Of a stretch of 64,000 nt of DNA, positions 53,706-64,000 are shown piece after piece. Position 1 is the stretch's first letter; each line of letters starts with the position of its first letter. Under the pieces are notes generated by a model, which searched no databases, was not told the DNA's origin, and saw only the letters and a list, made by a program, of their open reading frames with translations. Source of the DNA: Beroe forskalii. Lineage: Eukaryota; Ctenophora; Nuda; Beroida; Beroidae. The stretch is from contig WFMF01000007.1 in the NCBI GenBank assembly GCA_011033025.1, positions 1,116,001 through 1,180,000 on the forward strand. The letters run 5' to 3'. Both the position numbers and the translations under genes were made by a program.

Positions 53706-55754
53706 GTGGTAATTAAACTAATTACTTAATTAGTTGATTAATTAGTCCCCACGTTGTCATGGAGGCCTCCCCCTGGGGCTTTCTCGAGACTTTCTCTCGC
53801 AGGTCCATTGCCATTTTAGAGTTTTAGTAGTAGGTACATCCTTAGATAGGAGTTCTGGATACCTAATCACCCCATACGCGTGAGGTAGTCAATCGTGCTA
53901 GTACCGTGTGCGCAGTTTACGGAAGAACGCCAATTTGGCGACAAAACGGCCCAATTTCACTGCTCAATTTTGAGATTCGTGTAATTGGGCCGTGACCATT
54001 CAATAGAGCACAGTTGAAGGATTCTGATGGTGAAACGATCATCTTAATACTCCCAGTAGGTCAGAAGTAATGTACTGAAACAGCTCGCAACAGGAAACGA
54101 GTATTTTCAATTGTGGCGTGTTCCATGGACGACTGTGAAGCTCAGGAACATGATATCGAAAAGTAAGATCAACGGGCGCTCTGAAATTTATCTAACTTGT
54201 GATTCCCAAAGTTTCAAATCTCTACCTTGAAAAATGTGGATTTCTATAAAAATAAACCACACGTATGTGTAAAAAAGACCAGTTCCCGGAAACGTGAGGT
54301 AGTTAGTAATCACGTGACTTAGTTTGAGCGTCGCGCGCGCATCCAAACGGCTGAAACGCATGGAAACCATCTCACATCGCATCCTTCATTACTCACTACC
54401 TCACTTGTTTCATTTCTGTGTGTAAGTGTGTACAATTGGTTACAACTTTGTTTGTAGGTACTAGATACTGTGTTTTTGTAAGTTTTTAGATTAGAATACA
54501 GTTGCTGCACTAATTCCTCCTGAAGACTTTGTTTCATAGTTTTTCATTTGGCATCATGACTCATGTTAGCATGTTAGCATAAAGAAATATTTCTAACATA
54601 ATCATTTTTTCAGGTAGTAACAGAAACAGAAAAGGGAGACCAGAGTAGGAACACAGCCTATGGTCTCTCCGATCAGAGTAAAAGCAGTGATCTGGGTGAG
54701 CAGAGGATAACTGGGATCTTGATAACGGTACGTTCAGAATATTTCGAACTTGTATTCCGATAGAAGGTGAATTACGCTGAAAATCAATGATTTTATGCTT
54801 TAATATTGTCAGCACTGGGTCAAATGACCGGAGTATTGCTGCCTATAGAGAGATTAATTGATGCTTGACACCCAAAATACAAGCTTTCAAAAGACCATAC
54901 TTTGGGTACATCAAGCTTTTGTCATATAATAGCTGTTTTGTTGTACGTGACCCGTGGTACACCGATCACTCAAAGAAATATTTCTAGGAGATCCGATCAA
55001 TAGTTTACTCACATCATCTCAGATGAGGAGGAAATGCTAAATTGAGCGATCTAGACAAGTTGTGAATAACTAGAAACTTATTTACAAGTTTAAAACATTT
55101 CCTTGTGTTTCGTTCTGTTTCGTTCATGTTGTCAGCACTGGCTGAAACGAGCAAAGCATTGCTTCCTCCTTATGTATAGCTCCGCTCGATTCAGCAAGTG
55201 CTGACAACATGAACGAAACACAAGGAAATGTTTTAACCTTGTGAATAAGATCCTAGTTATCATTAGCACTTGTCAAATCACTTTTACAAGACTCAGCTTT
55301 GAAAGACGAGTTACTAAATGCTTTCCAGCCGTGATTTCTCTAATATATTCTGATACTACCTGTTAGAAATTGACGGGTCTCAAAATAAGATACTGTGAAA
55401 TGTAACTGTATTATGGCTGCCAACCGCTTACGTTGTCAACCATTGTTGTCTACCATTTTGCGTGTCAACCATCGATAAATTAATTTATAGGCAGCAAAAC
55501 TGCCGGCCATTCGAGAGAAATGTTGAAATGGTATGACTTTACCTACCCGGCATTTCTCCTATGGGTCACCTGAAATGTGTAACAAGTTTATGTTTAACAA
55601 GAACTTGACCTTTCAATTCATCGTTTTTCTGATTTCTGGGAAAATTTACTCATTCTTATATCAAAGCATTCCGTGGGTCCAAAATCTTAAATTCTTTGAT
55701 GGCTCGAATTACCGGCAGTTTTGCTGCTTATACTCTTATAAATAAATTTATCGA

Positions 55755-56305
55755 TGGTTGACAACCAAAATGGTTGACACCCAAAAAGGTTGACACCCAA
55801 AATGGTTGACACCCAAAATGGTTGACACCCAAAATGGTTGACACCCAAAATGGTTGATGACACCCAGCTGTGATCTCTCTTATATATTTGGATACTGCCT
55901 GACGGGTCATATGATACTCTGAAAAGTTGATGTATTATGGCTGTCAACCATTTTGATCTCATAAACCATTTTGGGTGTCATCAATCATTTGAGTGTCATC
56001 AACCATTTGGGTGTCATCAACCATTTGAGTGTAATCAACCATTTTGGTGTCATCAACCATTTTGGGTGTCATCAACCATTTTGAGTGTAATCAACCATTT
56101 TGGGTGTCATCAACCATTTTGGGTGTCAACCATTTTGGGTGTCAGCCATTTTGGGTGTCAACCATTTTGGGTGTCAACCATTTTGGGTGTCAACCATTTT
56201 GGGTGTCAACCATTTTGGGTGTCAGCCATTTTGGGTGTCAACCATTTTGGGTGTCAACCTTTTTGGGTGTCAACCATTTTGGTTGTCAACCATCGATAAA
56301 TTTAT
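55755..56305. repeat. Loop minisatellite, ~16-bp ACCATTTTGGGTGTCA in both orientations
   Basis: On the left (55,755-55,860) units read GGTTGACACCCAAAAT; on the right (55,950-56,300) ACCATTTTGGGTGTCA, with ATCA-inserted 19-mers at first. Orientation switches at ~55,860-55,945. That core resembles a diverged piece of arm A at 55,315-55,430. Confidence 0.9.
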
Positions 56306-58080
56306 TTATAAGAGTATAAGCAGCAAAACTGCCGGTAATTCGAGCCATCAAAGAATTTAAGATTTTGGACCCACGGAATGCTTTGATATAAGAATGAGTA
56401 AATTTTCCCAGAAATCAGAAAAACGATGAATTGAAAGGTCAAGTTCTTGTTAAACATAAACTTGTTACACATTTCAGGTGACCCATAGGAGAAATGCCGG
56501 GTAGGTAAAGTCATACCATTTCAACATTTCTCTCGAAGTCTCGAATGGCCGGCAGTTTTGCTGCCTATAAATTAATTTATCGATGGTTGACACGCAAAAT
56601 GGTTGACACTCAAAAAGGTTGACACCCAAAATGGTTGACAACGTAAGCGGTTGGCAGCCATAATACATTTCACAGTATCTTATTTTGAGACCCGTCAATT
56701 TCTAACAGGTAGTATCAGAATATATTAGAGAAATCACGGCTGGAAAGCATTTAGTAACTCGTCTTTCAAAGATGAGTCTTGTAAAAGTGATTTGACAAGT
56801 GCTAATGATAACTAGGATCTTATTCACAAGGTTAAAACATTTCCTTGTGTTTCGTTCATGTTGTCAGCACTTGCTGAATCGAGCGGAGCTATACATAAGG
56901 AGGAAGCAATGCTTTGCTCGTTTCAGCCAGTGCTGACAACATGAACGAAACAGAACTAAACACAAGGAAATGTTTTAAACTTGTAAATAAGTTTCTAGTT
57001 ATTCACAACTTGTCTAGATCGCTCTATTTAGCATTTCCTCCTCATCAGAGATGATGTGAGTAAACTATTGATCGGATCTCCTAGAAATATTTCTTTGAGT
57101 GATCGGTGTACCACGGGTCACGTACAACAAAACAGCTATTATATGACAAAAGCTTGGTGTACCCAAAGTATGGTCTTTTGAAAGCTTGTATTTTGGGTGT
57201 CAAGCATCAATTAATCTCTCTATAGGCAGCAATACTCCGGTCATTTGACCCAGTGCTGACAATATTAAAGCATAAAATCATTGATTTTCAGCGTAATTCA
57301 CCTTCTATCGGAATACAAGATCGAAATATTCTGAACGTACCGTTATCAAGATCCCAGTTATCCTCTATCACCCAGATCACTGCTTTTACTCTGATCGGAG
57401 AGACCATAGGCTGTGTTCCTACTCTGGTCTCCCTTTTCTGTTTCTGTTACTACCTGAAAAAATGATTATGTTAGAAATATATCTTTATGCTAACATGCTA
57501 ACATGAGTCATGATGCCAAATGAAAAACTATGAAACAAAGTCTTCAGGGAAAAAATTGGTTTTGGCTATAACTGTATTCTAATCTAAAACTTTACAAAAA
57601 ACACAGTATCTAGTAATACAAATAAGTCCATAACCAATTGTACACACACACAAAAATGAAGCAAGTAACGATTGGTAATGAAGGAATTTTTGGTTTCCAT
57701 GCGTTTCAGCCGTTTGGATGCGCGCGACGCTCAAACTAAGTCACGTGATTTTTAACCTCACGTTTCGGGAATGTTTCGAATCTTTTTTACATACTTAAAT
57801 GGTTTATTTTTATAATAAATCCACATTTTCACAAGGTAAATTTGGAAGCTTTGGGAATCACAAAGTTATGATAAATTTCCAGGCGCCCGTTGATGTACTT
57901 TTTTCGATATCATGTTCTGAAGCTACAGTCGTCCATAATGTACAATGGAAAATACTCATGCGAGCTGTTTCGCCTGCGACCTGCTGGAGTATTAAATGAT
58001 CGTTTCACCGTCAAATTGCTCTAGATGCATGGTCAGCCCAATTAAATCTCAAAATGAAAATTTTCGTTTTCGCCCAAGTC

Positions 58081-58904
58081 TGTTGTGATAAACTATACAC
58101 CATGGGTGGAGCAGGAGCCGGGGACAGGGGTTTCCCGGCTTTATTCATGAAGCGGGGAAAAGTATCCTTTTCCCCAAATTGACAAAATTTTCAACCTTCT
58201 TATATAAAATCGCAAATCGTGTCCAGCTTTGAGCCTTACTTTTCAAGTTACACTTTCTGGCCAATCTATAATTGTTAAAAAATTTGCTAAAAATTTTATT
58301 TCAAGGCTACTTTACCTTGACCAAATAAGATTATGACCATCATTAACCATTACAAACTAGATTCAGTATGTAGTTTACTGTAAATTGTACACGACTTTTT
58401 CATTTGATGGGCGGTTTTATCAATCGGTAATTCCATGCAATAACACAATATTATGATGTCACTTCCATATGCCTATCATTTTGATATGCTGCATTCTGCA
58501 ACGCGAACATGCAGATATTGGTCCGACCTGATTGCTTTAGGAAAACAAACAACCTTGGGACTGGAGTTGGAAGCTAATGTTTCATACAACTACGTTACTG
58601 TTTGTCTTTTTAGTTAAAAATGTTGTTGGACTGCATTAATTAAATTACCATAATTCAATTAGCGTTAATTTTCTAGGGAAAAATTCCCCGGCTCAAAAAT
58701 CAACATTGCGCCACCGTTGTGATGGCTCCCTGTCCTCTCTGGCGTCTGCTCTTCTGCTGGGTGGTGTTCCCCTGGTTGGTGAACATGCTGACGCACTCTG
58801 TTCATAAGATCCCCACCAATGCTGTTATCGTTTTTAGCCTCCAAAAACAACATAAAACCAAAACAGCTCCCAATCCCCAAAACACAAAGAAATGTTTAAA
58901 CATA
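58081..58904. other. Spacer between palindrome arms B and C; weak minus-strand exon candidate
   Basis: Sequence not shared with arm A. On the minus strand 58,840-58,715 reads SIGGDLMNRVRQHV and then HHPAEEQTPERTGSHHNGG, open but of unknown family and without convincing splice sites. Confidence 0.35.
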
Positions 58905-59974
58905 ATAAGTTTCTGAATTATTCACAACTTATACTAGATCTCTCAATTTAATACTTTAGTATTTCCTCCTCATCTGGGATGATGTGAGAGAAAAACTATT
59001 GATCGGATCTCCTAGAAATATTTCTTTGAGTGATCGGTATACCACGGGTCACGTACAACAAAACAGCTATTATATGACAAAAGCTTGGTGTACCCAAAGT
59101 ATGATCTTTTGAAAGCTTGTATTTTGGGTGTCAAGCATCAATAAATCTCTCTATAGGCAGCAATACTCGGTCATTTGACCCAGTGCTGACAATATTAAAG
59201 CATAAAATCATTGATTTTCAGCGTAATTCACCTTCTATCGGAATACAAGTTCGAAATATTCTGAACGTACAGTTACTCAGATCCCAGTTATCCTCTGCTC
59301 ACCCAGATCACTGCGTTTACTCTGATGGGAGAGACCATAGGCTGTGTTCCTACTCTGGTCTCCCTTTTCTGATTCTGTTACTACCTGAAAAATTGATTAT
59401 GTTAGAAATATTTCTTTTTTATGCTAACATGCTAACATGAGTCATGATGCCAAATGAAAAACTATGAAACAAAGTCTTCAGGAGGAATTAGCAGCAACTG
59501 TATTCTAATCTAAAAACTTACAAAAAACACAGTATCTAGTACCTACAAACAAAGTTGTAACCAATTGTACACACTTACACACAGAAATGAAACAAGTGGA
59601 GGTAGTAATGAAGGATGGGATGTGAGATGGTTTCCATGCGTTTCAGCCGTTTGGATGCGCGCGCGTCGCTCAAAAGTCACGTGATTACTTACTACCTCAC
59701 GTTTCGGGAACTGGTCATTTTACACATACGTGTGGTTTATTTTATAGAAATCCACATTTTTTCAAGGTAGAGATTTGAAACTTTGGGAATCACAAGTTAG
59801 ATAAATTTCAGAGCGCCCGTTGATCTTACTTTTTTCGATATCATGTTCCTGAGCTTCACAGTCGTCCATGGAACACGCCACAATTGAAAATACTCGTTTC
59901 CTGTTGCAAGCTGTTTCAGTACATTACTTCTGACCTACTGGGAGTATTAAGATGATCGTTTCACCATCAGAATC

Positions 59975-60600
59975 CTTCAACTGTGCTCTATTGAATGGTC
60001 ACGGCCCAATTACACGAATCTCAAAATTGAGCAGTGAAATTGGGCCGTTTTGTCGCCAAATTGGCGTTCTTCCGTGAACTGCGCACATGCTGCTGGCACG
60101 ATTGACTACCTCACGCGTATGGGGTGATTATCCAACTTACACAGTCTCGGCTGTCGCCTCGACCATGTAAGTTGCGGTATACGGTCACCACTTCGACATG
60201 TAACCGCTTAATGAGCCGCGCGCAGCAAGCTGAGGCGAGCTAGCTGACAATCCGCGTCGATAACTTCGGTCAGTCGAGAGCCTTGATAAATTAATTATCT
60301 ACCGGGTGGTCCAAAAAGAACGTTACAAAGTTAGCGCGCTGTAACTTTGGTTGTGTTTGGAGTTTCTCAATGAAACTTTGGTATGTCATAGGTATGTACG
60401 ATACAATTTTGCACCGAAAATTTGAAATGTCTACCTCAAAAAATTTCCGAGTTATCAACGAAAAACCGGTTTATTTGCCATATCTCAGCTTCTGAGGGTC
60501 AAAAATGTTAGCTACTCCAGGGTCATATTGCCCACATATTGCCCGTAATATCCTGAAATTTTCATCAAGATTGCTCAAAAAAACCTCGGAGATATGCGCC
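59975..60600 (+). repeat. Direct duplication with 63,375-64,000
   Basis: From GTGCTCTATTGAATGGTCAC through CGGTCAGTCGAGAGCCTTGA into the TIR element, ~620 bp recurs at 63,375-64,000 with a few substitutions and small deletions. The copies share the same element insertion site, so the element was present before duplication. Confidence 0.88.
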
Positions 60601-61473
60601 TTTTGTATCGCAAAAGTGCGTTATAAAGCACAATTAAAGGGTACATTATGCAAGCTTGCATAGTTTTACATGTCCAAATAGGAGATAAGCACAGTGTTTG
60701 TTACATTTCATCTGCAGAGTGTGTAAAAGCTTGCGTATACACTTTTTTTTGCGAAACAAAAAGGCGCATATCTCCGAGGTTTTTGAGCAATCTTGATGAA
60801 ACTTTCAGGATATTTCGGACGATATGGGCAATATGATCCTAGAATAGCTAACATTTTTGACCCTCTGAAGCTGAGATATGGCAAATAAAACCGGTTTTTC
60901 GTTGATAACTCGGACATTTTTTGAGGTAGACATTTCAAATTTTGTCGAATAATAAATATCAAAAGTGTGTTAAGTGTTGTCATGACCTACACACCGCACC
61001 CTACCCCAATACTTCCTCGCCATTTCTGGCGGCGCATATTAAGAACCATCAATGGTTAGGAGTCAGGGCACTGCAAGAATTGTCACCCACCGTGTGAAAG
61101 CCTGTGATGCCACCCGCCCTATCAAGGCCACTTCAGTCTGTTATCAGCTCTGTTGCCTTTCCACCACTTCTGCTTAATCTCCAAAACAATAAACCAAGGC
61201 AGCCGCAGGGTCGGGGTGCTCGGAGCCCACAACGTCCCTGACCCACACTGCTTCACTTGTGCGCACAAGTTGAGGGAACAGTGTTACAGCCGCATGCATC
61301 TCAGGATCCTGTTGCCATATACAAATAATACATCTTCTCAATAAATCTTTGTGAGGGTGAATCCTCTTTGTAGTTATCGTATACCTATGACATACCAAAG
61401 TTTCATTGAGAAACTCCAAACACAACCAAAGTTACAGCGCGCTAACTTTGTAACGTTCTTTTGGACCACCCGG
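60302..61473. mobile_element. TA-flanked TIR element, ~1.17 kb, non-autonomous
   Basis: Terminal inverted repeats of ~93 bp starting CCGGGTGGTCCAAAAAGAAC; the right copy differs by one A in an A-run. TA lies on both sides (60,300-60,301 and 61,474-61,475), as in Tc1/mariner-type insertion. An internal inverted repeat (60,540-60,600 against 60,755-60,830, with ACCTCGGAGATATGCGCC) is nested inside. No transposase frame. Confidence 0.82.
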
Positions 61474-61654
61474 TATGATAATTACGTCACTCAGAAAAAT
61501 ATATTTGAGCTCATTTATTTTTATAAGGTTAGGTTTTCATCTGTGAAGTCACTCAGAGCCGTTTATATGGGAGACATACAGACGCCTGTAATCATAACAA
61601 ATCGGTCGATCGAATGAAATTGGTCGATCGATCAATTCCAGTGCCCGACTCATG

Positions 61655-61800
61655 TGTTAACTGATATCTTCTCTTGATGTTAACTGATTACTTCTCTTAA
61701 TGTAAACTGATAACTTCTTGATGTTAACTGATAACTTTCTTGATGTTAACTGATAACTTCTCTCGATGTTAACTGATAACTTCTCTTGATGTTTCACTAT
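61655..61800 (+). repeat. Minisatellite, ~22-bp GATGTTAACTGATAACTTCTCTT
   Basis: Six to seven units end only a few bases before the acceptor TATTTCAG of the following exon. Confidence 0.88.
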
Positions 61801-61805
61801 TTCAG

Positions 61806-62353
61806 TTATCGGACATGCAAGTTGCCGACTAGAGGACCTCTCGAAGGAACTAATACGAGAGAAGGTGAAGGTCCAACGCCTTGAGACGGCGCTGTCCTCG
61901 AGCCAGCCTAACATCAACATAACGAGTCTGGTGAACAACCCTTCTCACCACCGCTCCTCTCGCCGGAATAAGACTGAGGGCGGGGGGAGGAAGAGCAACT
62001 CCGAGTCTCACGAAGTGAGACGCAGGACCACGTCTAGGTCTCGCAAACACCTCCACTCCGAGACCTCGCGTCGCAGCAGTGACCGGCGCCACAGTAACCG
62101 GGGCTCGAGTTCTGGCAGCGATTATTGTTACTCGGAGAAGAGCAAGGGAGGAGGACAGCTGATAGAAGCAGCCCTTGTTACAGCAACCTCCCAGAGAGCA
62201 GTCATTGCCGGCACTGAGTTCAGGGGAGGAGACGCGGAGGACTTGCCGCCACTGCCGCAGAAAGCATCAACTCTGACCAGGCGCAGAGGGCTGCCTGGGC
62301 TAGCCCCTCCTGTCCCTCCTGCCGTCCCTCCCCCGTCCCTCCTGGCGCTGTGA
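61806..62353 (+). CDS. Coding exon: coiled coil then Ser/Arg-rich and proline-rich protein
   Basis: Acceptor CTATTTCAG at 61,805; the frame reads IGHASCRLEDLSKELIREKV, then KVQRLETALSSSQ, a short coiled coil. A basic Ser/Arg stretch follows (HHRSSRRNK, RRRTTSRSRKHLHSE, RRSSDRRHSNRGSSSGS), then AEDLPPLPQKAS and a PPVPPAVPPP tail before TGA. Looks like a disordered C-terminus of a cytoskeletal or nuclear protein; family unknown. Nearby +1-frame proline-rich sequence suggests the stop may result from a frameshift. Confidence 0.6.
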
Positions 62354-63182
62354 ACGCTCTAGTCCAGCAACACACCACTCTAAGCAACCCTCCTCCCCCT
62401 CCTCCTCCTCCACCTCCTCCACCTCCTCCTCCCTCATTCCTACCTCTTAGCCCTGAGTCCATCACCTCACCAGTCTACGCTAGCACCCCATTGGAGACAA
62501 CGTCAGCTCCGCAACGGCTTCCAGACTCCCAACTGACAACTCCACGCCAACTCAAAGAACAGACATGCAAATTTCTGTGAGAACAACGTTCAAATCTTCT
62601 AAATCTCAGTCCACATCGCCAATGAAGCCAGCAGTCACATCACCAATGAAGCAAGGCCACATCGCCAATGAAGCCAGCACACATCGCCAATGAAGCCAGC
62701 AGCCACATCGCCGCGCCAATGAAACCAGCAGCCACATCGCCAATGAAACCAGCAGCCACATCGCCAATGAAACCAGCAGCCACATCGCCCAATGAAACCA
62801 ACAGCCACATCACCACCATTAAGCAGCCCCTGCTATTCCTGCAGCCCCACCGCGCCCCATCCTCCGCCCCTCCAGCACTTGCCCAAGCGCCGGGGGTTCC
62901 CCGCCGCCCGGCGCCCCTAAACTGCCTGCGCGCCTGGCGCCCCTAAACCGCCTGATAGTGCCCGGGGCGCCTCCCCTCGAGAGCTGGACACAGCACCCTG
63001 TCGAAGGAAACTCAAGTGAACTGCCACTTCTACATTGGAATCTGTGTGGAACACTGAGGGTGAGCCTGCATTTCCTTAATCACACTTCAGATCAACACAC
63101 TGGTAAACCAGATCAGCTGGGGAGGGGAGGGCTTCCAAATGAACCACGTTATTCCAACAAAATACAACTACTGCTTAAGTGA
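62354..63182 (+). CDS. Probable frameshifted continuation: proline-rich and 21-24-bp repeat coding
   Basis: A second frame (62,350-62,580) encodes NALVQQHTTLSNPPPPP with ~15 prolines, then SPVYASTPLETTSAP. A third (62,668-62,946) encodes AATSPMKP repeats from a CCAATGAAACCAGCAGCCAC tandem (62,606-62,812), then a proline/alanine tail. Composition matches the exon to the left. Frame jumps in repeats suggest drift or consensus errors, so treat as a broken coding region. Confidence 0.4.
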
Positions 63183-63374
63183 TTATGGGAGGAGGGGGGA
63201 GTAAAAGTGATGAATCAAATTGCTAACGTAATGATATTTTAACGATCCTTATTTCTAAACTAAAGTTCCCCCTCTGACTTTTTAACTTTGAGTTATTATC
63301 ATCCAAACGTTATTAGCCGTTTCCGGGCCCAACTTTTTCTCTTCTTTGACCTCGGGATAAGATGATTTTAATAA

Positions 63375-64000
63375 AACCCTTCAACTGTGCTCTATTGAAT
63401 GGTCACGGCCCAATTGCACGAATCTCAAGGTGAGCAGTGGTAGGGCCGTTTGTCGCCAAATTGGCGTTCTTCCAAATAAACTGCGCATGCTACTAGCACG
63501 ATTGACCACCACGCGTATGGTGATTATCCAACTTACACAGTCTCGGCTGTCGCCTCGACCATGTGTTGCGGTATACGGTCACCACTTCGACATGTAACCG
63601 CTTAATGAGCCGCGCGCAGCAAGCTGAGGCGAGCTAGCTGACAATCCGCGTCGATAACTTCGGTCAGTCGAGAGCCTTGATAAATTAATTATCTACCGGG
63701 TGGTCCAAAAAGAACGTTACAAAGTTAGCGCGCTGTAACTTTGGTTGTGTTTGAGTTTCTCAATGAAACTTTGGTATGTCATAGGTATGTACGATACAAT
63801 TTTGCACCGAAATTTGAAATGTCTACCTCAAAAAATTTCTGAGTTATCAACGAAAAAACCGGTTTTATTTGCCATATCTCGGCTTCTGAGGGTCAAAAAT
63901 GTTGCTTCTCAGGGTCATATTGCCCATATTTGCCCGTAATATCCTGAAAATTTTCATCAAGATTGCTCAAAAAACCTCGGAGATATGCGCCTTTTTGTAT
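63375..64000 (+). repeat. Second copy of the 59,975-60,600 unit, with TIR element truncated by the window edge
   Basis: The element's left TIR begins at 63,696 after TA (63,694-63,695), in the same flanking context as at 60,300. The window ends inside its inner repeat. Confidence 0.85.

Larger units (their letters stand above)
53861..60130. repeat. 6.3-kb complex palindrome (arm A inverse to arms B and C)
   Basis: Arm A (53,861-55,760) is repeated in inverse as B (56,280-58,080) and, for its outer two thirds, again as C (58,905-60,130). Diagnostic shared strings include GACCCAGTGCTGACAATATT, ATCGGATCTCCTAGAAATAT, GTTTCCATGCGTTTCAGCCG and GCCAATTTGGCGACAAAACG. C is closer to A than B is in the outer part. 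Open frames in the arms are mirror images and resemble nothing known. Confidence 0.9.

Overview
The window is animal nuclear DNA, most likely from a marine invertebrate with a large, repeat-rich genome. The evidence is one multi-exon gene with canonical GT-AG introns and metazoan-only domains (Ig, LDLa, pentraxin/LamG-like, HRM, GAIN), several non-LTR retrotransposons, tRNA-derived SINE heads, and many foldback/MITE elements and minisatellites. I cannot name the species. No prokaryotic operon, CRISPR array, rRNA or functional tRNA gene is visible.

Layout. 0-4.3 kb: a truncated LINE (minus), a CCCGGGGTACTCCCG minisatellite, a 225-bp MITE and a foldback with TTAGGG-like core. 4.3-13.7 kb (minus strand): the main gene, the extracellular part of an adhesion-GPCR-like receptor. 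I reconstructed 21 exons by hand from splice sites and reading-phase agreement. Order N to C: Ig-like, an unassigned segment, half an LDLa, a ConA-like segment, a C-type-lectin-like domain, a pentraxin/LamG domain, a basic furin-site-rich linker, HRM, GAIN. No seven-transmembrane part was found to its left, and the GAIN region carries an apparent lesion. A candidate first exon and promoter lie near 16.85-17.06 kb. 14-25 kb: no gene recognised; a GAGT microsatellite, MITEs, a 2-kb minisatellite and hairpins. 25.1-27.5 kb: a foldback, a LINE 3' fragment and a second foldback with a visible target duplication. 28.3-30.4 kb: an intronless, frameshifted copy of a GH65 enzyme (PGGHG). 30.8-38.5 kb: two ~95% identical L1/Tx1-type LINEs in inverted orientation, the first inserted into a ~140-bp satellite. 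39.4 kb: one probable coding exon. 39.8-42.1 kb: foldbacks, a ~145-bp tandem repeat and a cloverleaf-like palindrome.

42.2-46.4 kb and 53.9-60.1 kb are long palindromes with ~1.5-1.9-kb arms around minisatellite loops. 46.5-51.6 kb looks homopolymer-inflated and hides a degraded LINE. 60.3-64 kb holds a TA-flanked terminal-inverted-repeat element, a duplicated flank, and a proline-rich coding exon cut by frameshifts.

The only coordinated unit is the receptor gene: adhesion-type modules feeding a GAIN/HRM core. Everything else is mobile or tandem DNA, some of it in the receptor's introns and at its splice sites. Exon boundaries are hand-called and were not checked against transcripts.
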